Shown here in pieces: positions 55,405-64,000 of a stretch of 64,000 nt of DNA. The notes under the pieces are model-generated. The model saw nothing but the letters and a program-made list of their open reading frames with translations, was not told the DNA's origin and did no database searches. Origin of the DNA: Streptacidiphilus jiangxiensis (GTDB taxonomy: Bacteria > Actinomycetota > Actinomycetes > Streptomycetales > Streptomycetaceae). Both the position numbers and the translations under genes were made by a program. Numbering within the stretch: the stretch's first letter is position 1; each line of letters starts with the position of its first letter. Location: contig NZ_FOAZ01000001.1 of assembly GCF_900109465.1 (NCBI RefSeq), positions 310,001 through 374,000 of the forward strand, written 5' to 3'.

Positions 55405-55764
55405 GTGCTGCATCCGATCGAGTCCCGTCAGGACGTCTTCCGTCCCCGCGTCGCGGGAAGTACGGTGCCGGCGCAGCGCGGCCCGGACACGGAGGACAAC
55501 CCCTGGCACACCGGCGCGGCGTGCCGACGGGACGAGGCCGGCCTCTTCTTCGCCCCCTCCAAGGAACCGACGGCCGCGCGGCTCGCGCGGGAGGAGCAGG
55601 CGAAGCGCGTGTGCGCCCGCTGCCCGGTCCTGCTGGAGTGCAGGGAGCACGCGCTCGTGCTCCCGGAGCCCTACGGCGTCTGGGGCGGCCTCACCGCGGC
55701 CGAGCGCCGCGTGATCCTCGCCCGCCGCCGTCGCCACGACCAGGACCTCCGCATCGCCGGCTAG
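55405..55764 (+). CDS. WhiB-like (Wbl) iron-sulfur transcription factor
   Basis: This 119-residue Wbl protein has the four cluster cysteines (in 'GAACRRDEAGLFF', 'VCARCPVLLECREHA') and the turn 'GVWGGLTAAERR', followed by a basic tail. Wbl proteins bind sigma region 4 and sense redox or nitric oxide. GTG 55405 has AGGAG about 7 nt upstream; about 35 residues precede the first Cys, longer than WblE types. A gene of this family sits at the same place between fumarase and glpX genes in Streptomyces, as far as I recall. Confidence 0.93.
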   Translation: MLHPIESRQDVFRPRVAGSTVPAQRGPDTEDNPWHTGAACRRDEAGLFFAPSKEPTAARLAREEQAKRVCARCPVLLECREHALVLPEPYGVWGGLTAAERRVILARRRRHDQDLRIAG

Positions 55765-55777
55765 GGCCGTTGCACCG

Positions 55778-55886
55778 CAGGGGCGCGAGGAACTGCGCGA
55801 CTAGCCACTCTGTGTGGTGTGTCGCCGGACGAGCAGGGCCATCCGCTTGTCGGCGGTTGCTGCTCGCGCAGTTCCTCGCGCCCCTG
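55778..55886. repeat. Dispersed long hairpin element, copy 2
   Basis: The 22-nt arms at 55778-55799 and 55865-55886 are identical to those of the 35136-35240 copy; the centre (65 nt) is similar but not identical. It closes the convergent wbl and glpX genes, ending 4 bp before the glpX stop, and probably serves as a bidirectional terminator. Confidence 0.9.
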
Positions 55887-55889
55887 GTG

Positions 55890-56930
55890 TCACTTCGCCC
55901 GGTCGAAGTCGATCGCGCTGTAGGCGCGGAGCTTCGAGAGGCGGTGGACGGAGTCGATCTGGCGGATCGTGCCGCTCTTGCTGCGCATGACCAGGGAACT
56001 GGTCGTCGCGGTCTCGGAGCGGTAGTGGACCCCGCGCAGCAGCTCGCCGTCGGTGATGCCGGTCGCGACGAAGAACACGTTCTCCCCGCTGACCAGGTCG
56101 TCGGTGAGCAGCACACGGTCCAGGTCGTGGCCGGCGTCCAGCGCCTTCTGGCGCTCCGCGGCGTCCTTCGGCCAGAGCTTGCCCTGGATCACGCCGCCCA
56201 GGCACTTGATCGCACAGGCCGCGATGATGCCCTCGGGCGTGCCGCCGATGCCGAGCAGCAGGTCGACGCCGGTGCCCTCGCGGACCGCCATGATCGCGCC
56301 CGCGACGTCGCCGTCGGAGATGAACTTGATCCGGGCGCCCGCCTCGCGGATCTCCCGGGCCAGGCCCTCGTGACGCGGACGGTCCAGCAGGACCACCGTC
56401 ACGTCCTCCGGCGCCTTGCCCTTCGCGCGGGCCACGGCCTGCACGTTGTGGGCGACGGGGGCGGTGATGTCGACCGCGCCCGCGGCCTCGGGGCCGGCGA
56501 CCAGCTTGTCCATGTAGAAGACCGCGCTCGGGTCGAACATGGTGCCGCGGTCCGCCGCCGCCAGCACCGCGATCGCGTTCGGCATGCCCTTGGCCGTCAG
56601 GGTGGTGCCGTCGATCGGGTCCACCGCGACGTCGCACTCCGCACCGGTGCCGTCGCCGATCCGCTCGCCGTTGAAGAGCATGGGGGCCTCGTCCTTCTCC
56701 CCCTCGCCGATGACGACGACGCCGTTCATCGACACGGTGGAGACGAGGGTGCGCATCGCGCGGACCGCTGCACCGTCCGCACCGTTCTTGTCGCCCTTGC
56801 CGACCCAGCGGCCGGCGGCCATGGCGGCGGCCTCGGTCACTCGTACGAGCTCGAGGGCAAGGTTGCGATCAGGTGCCTCGGGGGCGACCTCCAGGGACGA
56901 TGGCATGCGGTTCTGGTGCTGCTCGGTCAT
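55890..56930 (-). CDS. glpX: Class II fructose-1,6-bisphosphatase GlpX
   Basis: This 346-residue enzyme converts fructose 1,6-bisphosphate to fructose 6-phosphate in gluconeogenesis. GlpX motifs '[13 protein letters not shown]', '[15 protein letters not shown]' and '[14 protein letters not shown]' carry the metal-binding acidic residues. ATG 56930 begins '[15 protein letters not shown]'. With pckG in the same window it provides the irreversible gluconeogenic steps. Confidence 0.96.
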   Translation of the reverse strand: MTEQHQNRMPSSLEVAPEAPDRNLALELVRVTEAAAMAAGRWVGKGDKNGADGAAVRAMRTLVSTVSMNGVVVIGEGEKDEAPMLFNGERIGDGTGAECDVAVDPIDGTTLTAKGMPNAIAVLAAADRGTMFDPSAVFYMDKLVAGPEAAGAVDITAPVAHNVQAVARAKGKAPEDVTVVLLDRPRHEGLAREIREAGARIKFISDGDVAGAIMAVREGTGVDLLLGIGGTPEGIIAACAIKCLGGVIQGKLWPKDAAERQKALDAGHDLDRVLLTDDLVSGENVFFVATGITDGELLRGVHYRSETATTSSLVMRSKSGTIRQIDSVHRLSKLRAYSAIDFDRAK

Positions 56931-57083
56931 CGAATTCCGTACCTCTCTGTACGCCGACGGCCGGAATGAGGGTGCTGAAATCCTATCTTCGACCTGGGGG
57001 GATGTCTGTGGCGCCCGGCACGTCCCGTCGCTTCGCCCCACCCCGCGGCAGGAGCAGCCAGGCCCATGGGTCACCATGGTGGG

Positions 57084-57632
57084 GTGGCAACCGAGAACGT
57101 GACCGTACGCAAGCGGCCGGGCATGGCCGCCAAATCCGTGCGCGACATGGTCCTGTCGCTGGCCGCGGTGCTGGCGGCGGGCCTGGTGATCTACTTCTTC
57201 ATCCCGCACTCCGGCGGCAACGGGGTGCGCCCGGTGTCCTACCTCGACTCGGTGGCCTCGGCCCGTCGCTTCGCGCCCTACCCGGTGCTGGCGCCGGACC
57301 ACCTGCCGTCGGGCTGGAACGCCACCTCCGTCAACTTCGACGGCTCGAACCCGCAGGCGGCCGTCTGGACCCTCGGCCTGATCGACGCCGACGGCCAGTA
57401 CGTCGCGGTCCAGCAGAGCAACGGGTCTCCCGACGCCGTGATCCACAACGCGACGCTGGACGGGCAGAAGCTCTCCTCGACCACACAGGTCGCCGGCACG
57501 GCGTGGACCCAGTACCAGGGCAGCCGCTACCAGGCGCTGGTCCTGGAGGGCGCCAAGGGCACGACGGTCGTCTTCGGCACGGAGGGCTTCGCCAAGCTCG
57601 GCCAGTTCGCCGCGATGCTCAGCGATCACTGA
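57084..57632 (+). CDS. DUF4245 membrane-anchored protein
   Basis: This protein of about 182 residues has one N-terminal TM helix ('[18 protein letters not shown]', near residue 25) and an extracytoplasmic domain of about 130 residues. The pattern matches DUF4245, an actinobacterial family of unknown function beside glpX. GTG 57084 is chosen; ATG 57066 is possible, and neither has a convincing ribosome site. Confidence 0.82.
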   Translation: MATENVTVRKRPGMAAKSVRDMVLSLAAVLAAGLVIYFFIPHSGGNGVRPVSYLDSVASARRFAPYPVLAPDHLPSGWNATSVNFDGSNPQAAVWTLGLIDADGQYVAVQQSNGSPDAVIHNATLDGQKLSSTTQVAGTAWTQYQGSRYQALVLEGAKGTTVVFGTEGFAKLGQFAAMLSDH

Positions 57633-57679
57633 TGCCTTGACCTGCTGATGCACCGACGCGCCGATGCGCTGATCGGGCA

Positions 57680-57732
57680 CGCACGCGGAAGGCCCCGACC
57701 GGGCGGTACTCGGTCGGGGCCTTCCGCGTGCG
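57680..57732. terminator. Bidirectional terminator
   Basis: A perfect 21-bp stem (left arm starting CGCACGCGGAAGGCCCCGAC) and an 11-nt loop lie between the convergent DUF4245 and nitroreductase genes. Confidence 0.92.
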
Positions 57733-57743
57733 GGTGTGACGAC

Positions 57744-58343
57744 TCAGACGGTGGTGACGACCTCGTCGTAGGCCAGACGCGGGCTGCGCGGGTACCAGGC
57801 GTCCTCGCCCGGCTTGCCGATGTTCACCACGGCCAGGACGGAGTGCTCGCCGTCGCCGAAGAACTCCTTGTTGATGGCCTCGCCGTCGAAGCCCGTCATC
57901 GGGCCCGCAGCCAGGCCGGCGGCGCGCACGCCGATGATGAAGTAGCCGATCTGCAGCGCGGCGTTGAACGAGCCGGCCGCCTCGCGGACCGGGCGCTCGC
58001 CGAAGAAGAGGTCCTTGGCCTGCGGGAAGTGCGGGAACTGGGTCGGCAGCTCCTCGTGGAACTCGTTGTCCGAGGCGAGGATGGCGACCAGCGGGGCCTT
58101 GGCGGTCTTCTCCTTGTTGCCGTCCGCCATGAGGCCGACCAGACGCTCGCGGGCCTCCGCCGAGCGGACCAGGACGACGCGCAGCGGCTGCATGTTCATC
58201 GAGGTCGGCGCGTACTTCACCAGGTCGTAGACGGCCTGGACCTGCTCGTCGGTGACGGGCTCGTCGGTGAAGGTGTTCGCGGTGCGGGCCTCGCGGAAAA
58301 GGAGGTCCTGGGCGGCGGAGTCGAGAGCGAGGACGTCGGTCAT
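57744..58343 (-). CDS. Nitroreductase family malonic semialdehyde reductase (RutE-like)
   Basis: This 199-residue flavoprotein belongs to the RutE/HadB group ('FREARTANTFTDEPVTDEQ', 'YAPTSMNMQPLRVVLV'). RutE reduces malonic semialdehyde to 3-hydroxypropionate in uracil breakdown, but no rut genes are nearby, so a broader oxidoreductase role is possible. ATG 58343 has GAGGTG about 6 nt upstream. Nested palindromes lie just upstream. Confidence 0.88.
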   Translation of the reverse strand: MTDVLALDSAAQDLLFREARTANTFTDEPVTDEQVQAVYDLVKYAPTSMNMQPLRVVLVRSAEARERLVGLMADGNKEKTAKAPLVAILASDNEFHEELPTQFPHFPQAKDLFFGERPVREAAGSFNAALQIGYFIIGVRAAGLAAGPMTGFDGEAINKEFFGDGEHSVLAVVNIGKPGEDAWYPRSPRLAYDEVVTTV

Positions 58344-58358
58344 GGTCACACCTCAGAA

Positions 58359-58401
58359 GGAGATCGGTCGGCGGTGACTGGGTCCGTCACCGCAGATCTC
58401 C
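58359..58401. promoter_or_regulatory. Nested inverted repeats upstream of the nitroreductase gene
   Basis: Outer arms GGAGATC (58359-58365) and GATCTCC (58395-58401) enclose inner arms GCGGTGAC (58371-58378) and GTCACCGC (58386-58393). Ending 16 bp before the start codon, this is a likely operator or leader hairpin. Confidence 0.6.
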
Positions 58402-58447
58402 AACGTAGGTGATGCTTCAACTATTTCCCAAAAAGGTAACTGGCTAT

Positions 58448-58461
58448 GTGATCGGGATCAC
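58448..58461. promoter_or_regulatory. CRP-like palindrome GTGATC-N2-GATCAC
   Basis: TGTGATCGGGATCAC contains the CRP-family core GTGA-N6-TCAC. It overlaps the stop codon of xseB and lies 105 bp upstream of the nitroreductase start, next to an AT-rich stretch (58415-58440) that may be the promoter. Confidence 0.45.
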
Positions 58462-58724
58462 GATTCCCCGTCCTCCGTGTCCTCCGCGCCGTCCACCGCG
58501 TCCTTCTCCTCGTCAGCGGCCAGCGCCGCGTCCAGCCGGGCGCGGGCTCCGTCCAGCCAGCGTTCGCACACGCGGGCCAGCTCCTCACCGCGCTCCCACA
58601 GCGCCAGCGACTCCTCCAGCGTGCCGCCGCCCGTCTCCAGCCGCCGCACCACGTCGAGCAGCTCCTCCCGGGCCTGCTCGTAACCCAGCACGTCCTCGCC
58701 GTTCTTCCCACCCGTCTTGGCCAT
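58458..58724 (-). CDS. xseB: Exodeoxyribonuclease VII small subunit
   Basis: This 88-residue helical subunit binds XseA to form the ssDNA nuclease ExoVII. The core '[20 protein letters not shown]' to '[14 protein letters not shown]' is the family signature; the acidic tail is an extension. It follows xseA by 50 bp. Confidence 0.95.
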   Translation of the reverse strand: MAKTGGKNGEDVLGYEQAREELLDVVRRLETGGGTLEESLALWERGEELARVCERWLDGARARLDAALAADEEKDAVDGAEDTEDGES

Positions 58725-58774
58725 GGGCCCAGCCTATGGAATGCGGCTGACATCGGGCGGGGGCACGGCCAGGG

Positions 58775-60016
58775 TCAGCCGTCCGTCGGCTCCATCGGCT
58801 CCGCCGGCTCGCCGACCGTCACCGTGAAGGCGCCCTCGGCCACCCGGGCCCGCAGCTCCGCGCCGACCGTCACGTCCCCGGGTGCGCGCACGACCGAGCC
58901 GTCGTCGGCGCGCTGCAGCACCGCGTAGCCGCGCTGGAGGGTCGCGGCGGGGGAAAGGGCGACCACCCGGGCGAGGGTGTGGTGCAGCTCCGTCGCCGCG
59001 CGGTCCAGCCGGTGGCCGAGCGTGCGACGCGAGCGCTCCACCAGCGAGTGGATCTCCGCGGCCCGGTCGTCGATCAGCCGGTGCGGCGCCGCGAGGACGG
59101 GCCGGCTGCGGATGCTCGCAAGGCCCGCCTCCTCCCGGTGCAGCCGGCCCTCCATCGTGCGTCGGGCCCGGTCCCGCATGGCGTGGACCCGGGCCAGCTC
59201 CTCCCGTACGTCCGGCACGACGCGCTTGGCCGCGTCGGTGGGCGTCGAGGCGCGCAGGTCCGCGACGAAGTCGAGCAGCGGTTGGTCCGGCTCGTGCCCG
59301 ATCGCGCTGACGACCGGGGTGCGGGCCTCGGCGACCGCCCGGATCAGCGTCTCGTCGGAGAACGGCAGCAGGTCCTCGACGCTGCCGCCGCCGCGGGCGA
59401 CGATGATCACGTCCACCTCGGGGTGGGCGTCCAGCTCCTTGATCGCCGAGATGACCTCCGGCACCGCGTAGACGCCCTGCACCGGAACGTTCCGCACCTC
59501 GAAGCGCACGGCGGGCCAACGGCGCCGCGCGTTGTGCAGCACGTCGCGCTCGGCGGCGCTGGCCCGGCCCGTCACCAGCCCGATGCACTGGGGCAGGAAT
59601 GGCAACGGCCGCTTGCGCTCGGCCGCGAACAGGCCCTCCGCGCCGAGACTGCGCTTCAGCAACTCCAGGCGCGCGAGGAGGTCGCCGAGGCCGACCAGCC
59701 GGATCTCCGCGGCGCGCAGCGAGAGCGTGCCGCGGGGCGCGTACCACTCGGGCCTGGCGTGCACGACGATCCGCGACCCCGGCTGGATCAGCTGGGCCAC
59801 GGGCTCGAAGACGGAGCGGTAGCAGGTGACGGAGATCGAGACGTTCTCCGAGGGGTCACGCAGCGTCAGGAAGACCACGCCCGCGCCCGGACGGGGGCTC
59901 AGCTCGGTGATCTGCCCCTCGACCCAGACGGCGCCGAGCCGCTGGACCCACCCGCCGATGAGCGCGGACACGCGGCTGACCGGGATCGGGGTGTCGGGCG
60001 AGGTCTCCAGAGCCAT
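58775..60016 (-). CDS. xseA: Exodeoxyribonuclease VII large subunit
   Basis: This 413-residue catalytic subunit of ExoVII degrades single-stranded DNA in both directions. It has an N-terminal OB fold ('[22 protein letters not shown]'), the catalytic domain ('[21 protein letters not shown]', '[13 protein letters not shown]', '[11 protein letters not shown]') and C-terminal coiled coils that bind XseB. Confidence 0.95.
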   Translation of the reverse strand: MALETSPDTPIPVSRVSALIGGWVQRLGAVWVEGQITELSPRPGAGVVFLTLRDPSENVSISVTCYRSVFEPVAQLIQPGSRIVVHARPEWYAPRGTLSLRAAEIRLVGLGDLLARLELLKRSLGAEGLFAAERKRPLPFLPQCIGLVTGRASAAERDVLHNARRRWPAVRFEVRNVPVQGVYAVPEVISAIKELDAHPEVDVIIVARGGGSVEDLLPFSDETLIRAVAEARTPVVSAIGHEPDQPLLDFVADLRASTPTDAAKRVVPDVREELARVHAMRDRARRTMEGRLHREEAGLASIRSRPVLAAPHRLIDDRAAEIHSLVERSRRTLGHRLDRAATELHHTLARVVALSPAATLQRGYAVLQRADDGSVVRAPGDVTVGAELRARVAEGAFTVTVGEPAEPMEPTDG

Positions 60017-60099
60017 GCCCCGAGACTACGGGGAGCCGGTGACAACGCGACGGACGTTCCGCCACCGGCTCCCGCTCCCGGCACCGGTCCCGCGTCTGC

Positions 60100-60240
60100 A
60101 CCACTGATCCCGGGTCCGTGTCCGCGCGTCCGCGCGACCGAACCCGCGTCCGCGCGTACGTGCCACCGAGCCCGGGTCCGTGTCCGCGCCATCGGTCCCG
60201 GTCCCTGGTCCGGGTCCGCGCTAGCGATCCCGCGTCCGCG
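60100..60240. repeat. Degenerate CCGCGTCCG/CCCGGGTCCGTG repeat tract
   Basis: This gap and the permease 3' end carry many variants of CCGCGTCCGCG and CCCGGGTCCGTGTCCGCGC (exact 19-bp copies at 60109-60127 and 60172-60190). It looks like a minisatellite. The permease C-terminus ('RVRTRTRDR') runs into it, so the stop may be drifting. The 204-bp gap 60017-60220 has no gene. Confidence 0.7.
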
Positions 60241-61591
60241 TGCGTACGCGCTCCAGCGTCCACACCCCCAGTCCGACCGTCAGCCACACCGCTCCGACGA
60301 TCTGCGCCGTGTGCGACGCCGCGACCAGCACCCACACGATCACCGCCGTCCCGACCACGGGCGCCACCAGATGCGGCAGCCACGCGCGGCTGCCGTGCCG
60401 GACCACGTACCAGCCCACCACCGAGGCGTGCAGCAGGGCGAACGCCGTCAACGCGCCGATGTTGACCACGGAGGTGAGCTGGTCCAGGCCGTCCGCGCGG
60501 GAGGCCGACCAGAGCGCCGCCGCCAGCGTGATCACCGCGGCGACCAGCAACGCCCGGAACGGCACGCCCGTGCGGGCGTCGATCCGCGCGAGCGGGCGGG
60601 GCAGGCGGCCGTCCCGCGCCATGGCGAAGATCAGCCGCCCGGCCGCCGCCTGCCCGGCCAGCGCCGCGAACGCCGCGCCGACGGCCTTGCTGATGGCCAC
60701 CAGCACGTGCAGCCAGTGGCCGATCGAGGCCTCCAGCGTGTCGTAGAACGCGCTGCCCTGGGCCTCGGGGTTCGCTGCCAGGTACTGCGGCGAGTCCGGT
60801 TCGAGCAGTGCGGCGAGGTACGTCTGCACTACGAAGAGGACACCCGCGAGCGCCAGGCACAGCAAGACGGCCCGCCCCACCCGCGCCGAGGGCCCGTCGT
60901 GTTCCTCGGCGAACGCGGCGATGGCGTCGAAACCGAGGAACGAGAGCACCGCGACGGAGACGGCCGCCATCACCGCGCCGAGCGAGAAGCCGCCGAGGCC
61001 TGTGAACGGACTGAGCCACGGCCGGTGGCTGCTGCCCGTCAACAGCGCCTCCAGCGCCGACGCTGTGAACACGGCCAGCACGACGAGCTCGAAGGCGAGC
61101 ACCAGCGTGCCGACCCGGGCGGCGAGCCGCACGCCGGCGAGGTTCAGTGCCGTGGTGACGACCACCGCGATCGCGGTCCACACCCACTGGTCCACCGCCG
61201 GGACCAGCGAGTGAAGCGCGATGCCGGAGAAGACGTAGGCGACCGCCGGGATGAGCAGGTAGTCGAGCATGACCATCCAGCCGGCGACGAAGCCCGGGCC
61301 CTCGCCGAGACCGGCCCGCGCGTAGGCGTAGACCGAGCCCGCCTGCGGCACCACACGCAGCATCTGTGCGTAGGAGAAGGCCGTGAACGCCATGGCCGCG
61401 GTCGCCACCAGGTAGACCGTCGCGACCGCGCCGTGGCTCTTCGCGTCGAGGACGCCGAAGATCCCGACGGGGGCCATCGGGGCGATGAAGAGCATCCCGA
61501 AGACGACCAGCTCCCGGAAGCCCAGGGTCCGCCGCAGCGTGGTGCGGGCGTCGGCGGTCGTCTCGGACGCGGGCGGCCAGGCAGGTTCCAT
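60221..61591 (-). CDS. APC-family amino acid permease
   Basis: This 456-residue transporter has about 12 TM helices. The helix 1 pattern 'FIAPMAPVGIFG' and the glycine-rich 'SFLGFDAIAAFAEEHDGP' are typical of the APC superfamily. The substrate is an amino acid or amine, not determined. ATG 61591 is favoured; the frame extends to 61720 but would then overlap the divergent ispH start. The very basic C-terminus comes from the repeat tract. Confidence 0.92.
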   Translation of the reverse strand: MEPAWPPASETTADARTTLRRTLGFRELVVFGMLFIAPMAPVGIFGVLDAKSHGAVATVYLVATAAMAFTAFSYAQMLRVVPQAGSVYAYARAGLGEGPGFVAGWMVMLDYLLIPAVAYVFSGIALHSLVPAVDQWVWTAIAVVVTTALNLAGVRLAARVGTLVLAFELVVLAVFTASALEALLTGSSHRPWLSPFTGLGGFSLGAVMAAVSVAVLSFLGFDAIAAFAEEHDGPSARVGRAVLLCLALAGVLFVVQTYLAALLEPDSPQYLAANPEAQGSAFYDTLEASIGHWLHVLVAISKAVGAAFAALAGQAAAGRLIFAMARDGRLPRPLARIDARTGVPFRALLVAAVITLAAALWSASRADGLDQLTSVVNIGALTAFALLHASVVGWYVVRHGSRAWLPHLVAPVVGTAVIVWVLVAASHTAQIVGAVWLTVGLGVWTLERVRTRTRDR

Positions 61592-61718
61592 GGTCCGATC
61601 ATCGGTGCGGGCATCCGGCGGGCGGCGTAGGACGCGCCGTCGGACGCGCGCCCGAAGCGCCTCCGCGGCGGGGCTGAGCGGCGCGGTTCGCGTCACAGGC
61701 GGGCGGTAGGCTGGCTCC

Positions 61719-62699
61719 ATGTCTGCTACCGCTGCACGCCGTGTTCTGCTCGCCGCACCGCGCGGCTACTGCGCGGGCGTCGACCGCGCCGTCATCACCG
61801 TGGAGAAGGCCCTGGAGCAGTACGGGTCGCCGATCTACGTCCGCAAGGAGATCGTCCACAACAAGTACGTGGTGCAGACGCTGGAGAAGAAGGGTGCGAT
61901 CTTCGTCGACGAGACGGAGGAGGTGCCCGAGGGCAACATCGTCGTCTTCTCCGCGCACGGTGTCGCGCCCTCCGTCCACGACGAGGCCAAGGCCGGCAAG
62001 CTTGCGACCATCGACGCGACCTGCCCGCTGGTGACCAAGGTGCACAAGGAGGCCCTGCGCTTCGCCGAGGAGGACTACGACATCCTGCTCATCGGCCACG
62101 AGGGCCACGAGGAGGTCATCGGCACGATGGGCGAGGCGCCGGAGCGCACCCACCTGGTCGACGGCGCCGAGGACGTCGCGAAGGTCCAGGTCCGCGACGA
62201 GTCCAAGGTCGTCTGGTTGTCGCAGACCACCCTCTCGGTCGACGAGACGATGCAGACCGTGGACGCGCTCAAGCAGCGGTTCCCGCTGCTGACCAGCCCG
62301 CCGAGCGACGACATCTGCTACGCGACGCAGAACCGCCAGGTGATCATCAAGCAGATCGCCGCCGAGGCCGACCTGGTCGTCGTCGTGGGCTCGAAGAACT
62401 CCTCCAACTCCGTCCGCCTGGTCGAGGTCTCCCTGGAGGCCGGCGCCAAGGACGCCCACCTGGTCGACTTCGCCGACGAGATCGACGAGGCCTGGCTCGA
62501 GGGCGTCGCCACGATCGGCGTCACCAGCGGGGCCTCGGTGCCGGAGATCCTGGTCCAGGGCGTGCTGGAGTGGCTGGCCGAGCGCGGCTTCGGCGACGTC
62601 CAGACCGTCACCTCGGTCGAGGAGCACCTGCAGTTCTCGCTCCCCAAGGAGCTGCGCCGGGACCTGCGCACCGAGGTGGGCTCCGCCGCCGCAGAGTGA
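61719..62699 (+). CDS. ispH: 4-hydroxy-3-methylbut-2-enyl diphosphate reductase IspH
   Basis: This 326-residue iron-sulfur enzyme makes IPP and DMAPP in the last step of the MEP pathway. The three cluster cysteines are in '[11 protein letters not shown]', '[11 protein letters not shown]' and '[10 protein letters not shown]'; '[14 protein letters not shown]' is conserved. It would supply the prenyltransferase found at 28.8 kb. Confidence 0.97.
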   Translation: MSATAARRVLLAAPRGYCAGVDRAVITVEKALEQYGSPIYVRKEIVHNKYVVQTLEKKGAIFVDETEEVPEGNIVVFSAHGVAPSVHDEAKAGKLATIDATCPLVTKVHKEALRFAEEDYDILLIGHEGHEEVIGTMGEAPERTHLVDGAEDVAKVQVRDESKVVWLSQTTLSVDETMQTVDALKQRFPLLTSPPSDDICYATQNRQVIIKQIAAEADLVVVVGSKNSSNSVRLVEVSLEAGAKDAHLVDFADEIDEAWLEGVATIGVTSGASVPEILVQGVLEWLAERGFGDVQTVTSVEEHLQFSLPKELRRDLRTEVGSAAAE

Positions 62700-62798
62700 C
62701 CCGGCGCTGACGGGCGCGTCACCGGTACGACTGACGAATCCGGACGAACCCGTCCGAGTAACGGGCGGGTTCACCTCGGCGCACGTAGCGTGGTGGGC

Positions 62799-63551
62799 GT
62801 GACTGTCTTCGGAGTGGACATCGGCGGGTCCGGTATCAAGGGCGCGCCCGCAGACCTCGAAAACGGCAAGCTGGCCGAGGAGCGCGTGAAGGTGCTCACG
62901 CCCCAGCCCTCCGAGCCGCAGGCCGTCGCGGCCGCGGTGAGGGAGGTGGTGGAGCAGTTCGACTGGCAGGGGCCGGTCGGCCTGACCTTCCCCGGCGTCG
63001 TCGTGGACGGCCGGACGCTGACCGCTGCCAACGTCGACAAGAGCTGGATCGGGACCGACGCCGCCGGGCTCTTCAGTGAGGCGCTGGGCGGCCGGCCGGT
63101 CGCGGTGGTCAACGACGCGGACGCGGCCGGTGTGGCCGAGGTCCGCTTCGGGGCGGGCCGTGACCGTGGCGGTGTGGTGCTGATGCTGACCTTGGGCACG
63201 GGCATCGGCAGCGCCCTCTTCGTCGACGGCAACCTGGTGCCGAACACCGAGCTCGGCCATCTGGAGCTGCACGGCAAGGACGCCGAGAAGCACGCCAGCT
63301 CGGCGGCCCGGGAGAAGCACGAGCTGTCCTGGTCGCAGTGGGCGGAGCGGCTGGACGACTACTTCGCCATGGTCGAGATGCTCTTCTCGCCCCAGCTGAT
63401 CATCATCGGTGGCGGCGTCAGCCGGAAGGCCGACAAGTTCCTCCCCCACTTGAAGCCCCTGCGGGCCGAGATCGTGCCGGCCCGGCTCCAGAACGACGCC
63501 GGGATCATCGGCGCCGCGATGCAGGCCGCCCGCCTGGCAGCCGTGGGCTGA
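62799..63551 (+). CDS. ppgK: Polyphosphate glucokinase
   Basis: This 250-residue ROK-type kinase phosphorylates glucose with polyphosphate or ATP, an actinobacterial specialty. The phosphate loop 'DIGGSGIKGAPADL', 'LTFPGVV' and 'TLGTGIGSALF' are seen. GTG 62799 fits the family start ('VTVFGVDIGGSG'); GTG 62790 is possible. It follows ispH by 99 bp. Confidence 0.95.
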   Translation: MTVFGVDIGGSGIKGAPADLENGKLAEERVKVLTPQPSEPQAVAAAVREVVEQFDWQGPVGLTFPGVVVDGRTLTAANVDKSWIGTDAAGLFSEALGGRPVAVVNDADAAGVAEVRFGAGRDRGGVVLMLTLGTGIGSALFVDGNLVPNTELGHLELHGKDAEKHASSAAREKHELSWSQWAERLDDYFAMVEMLFSPQLIIIGGGVSRKADKFLPHLKPLRAEIVPARLQNDAGIIGAAMQAARLAAVG

Positions 63552-63556
63552 CGCGA

Positions 63557-63617
63557 CCCGGGCCTCGCCCCGGCCCGGCGGATACCGGGCCCCCGGCCTC
63601 GGGCCGGGAGGCCCGGG
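63557..63617. terminator. GC-rich terminator between convergent genes
   Basis: CCCGGGCCTC (63557-63566) and GAGGCCCGGG (63608-63617) pair, with further GGCCCGG/CCGGGCC pairing inside. It closes ppgK and the convergent membrane-protein gene. Confidence 0.7.
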
Positions 63618-63624
63618 CCCAGGG

Positions 63625-64000
63625 TCAGTCGGACGCCGCCTTCTTGCGCGCGTGGGCGAGTGAGAAGTGGCGGGCCAGGGCGATGGTGACGCTGAGGCCG
63701 GTGCCGGCGAAGAGCCAGCCCGCGTCCAGCGCCAGGGCCTCGGCGAGACCGATCACGTGGCCGCCCCAGCCGGGGCCGGCCGCGGGACCGAAGAAGAGCA
63801 GCGCCAGCGCGAAGCAGATCGGCCCGCTGATCGGTGCCGCCGCCAGATCGGAGGAGCGGACCTTCACGGACGCCTGGAAGGACGCGGCCAGGTAGCCGAG
63901 CCCCAGCAGGACGCCCGAGCTGTCGAACAGCAGTTGGTCCAGCCACCCGGCCGCCAGGCAGGCGACGAGCATCAGGACGCCGCAGCCGACCGCCGTCAGC
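63625..64000 (-). CDS. DUF6542-type membrane protein, 5' end beyond window
   Basis: This reading frame runs off the right edge, so the N-terminus is missing. About 125 residues are seen, with four TM helices ('LLFDSSGVLLGLGYLAASF', 'SGPICFALALLFF', 'WLFAGTGLSVTIALA'). It resembles the C-terminal DUF6542 domain of Streptomyces proteins next to ppgK. Function unknown. Confidence 0.75.
   Translation of the reverse strand, partial: LTAVGCGVLMLVACLAAGWLDQLLFDSSGVLLGLGYLAASFQASVKVRSSDLAAAPISGPICFALALLFFGPAAGPGWGGHVIGLAEALALDAGWLFAGTGLSVTIALARHFSLAHARKKAASD

Overview
The window is a chromosomal segment from a high-GC actinomycete, almost certainly a member of the Streptomycetaceae. Evidence is the extreme third-position GC bias, frequent GTG starts, SARP-type regulators, a WhiB-like protein, PIN-PhoH, polyphosphate glucokinase, two chitinases with DasR-box-like sequences, and a gene order (pckG; ahpD-ahpC/oxyR; fumC-class I fumarase-DUF1707-wbl-glpX-DUF4245-xseBA-ispH-ppgK) that I recall as typical of the Streptomyces core. 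I cannot separate Streptomyces, Streptacidiphilus and Kitasatospora from the sequence alone. No phage, insertion sequence, CRISPR array, rRNA or tRNA was seen.

Layout. 0-5.5 kb: an ECF42-type sigma factor with its DGPF/YCII partner, divergent from an EthA-like Baeyer-Villiger monooxygenase, then a DUF255 thioredoxin-fold protein. 5.6-13.4 kb: a large AfsR-like SARP next to a MacB-type ABC exporter, and a second SARP whose NB-ARC domain is broken. 13.5-16.4 kb: an MFS exporter-TetR operon with a 28-bp operator, and a hemolysin III protein with tandem palindromes at its start. 16.6-25.8 kb: PEP carboxykinase, an AlaA-like aminotransferase operon, a secreted GH5-like protein that seems to have lost both catalytic glutamates, a TetR regulator, and a two-gene D-amino-acid operon.

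25.9-35 kb: secreted chitinase 1, an aldo/keto reductase, a cis-prenyltransferase, a SigE-family sigma factor with a membrane partner, PIN-PhoH, a cell-wall lytic enzyme and an AI-2E family permease. 35-44 kb: the peroxide regulon ahpD-ahpC/oxyR (oxyR appears to start at ATC), pirin, a truncated and degenerate GyrB-like protein, a CDP-alcohol phosphotransferase, a nickel/cobalt module (NicO permease plus NmtR-like ArsR), MgtC, and an isopenicillin-N-synthase-like oxygenase behind a cysteine-containing leader peptide. 44.4-64 kb: modular chitinase 2, class II and class I fumarases, and housekeeping genes, with a fused NirB-NirD nitrite reductase beside a sirohydrochlorin chelatase.

Several regions form functional units: chitin use (two chitinases that share a binding module and DasR-like boxes), peroxide defence, assimilatory nitrite reduction with siroheme supply, D-amino-acid catabolism, and metal homeostasis. 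Two copies of one long hairpin element close convergent gene pairs at 35.1 and 55.8 kb. The most unusual signals are the non-canonical oxyR start, the three degenerate enzymes (SARP NTPase, GH5, GyrB-like), the leader peptide upstream of the oxygenase, and the 22-bp spaced direct repeats upstream of the ABC operon beside the large SARP.
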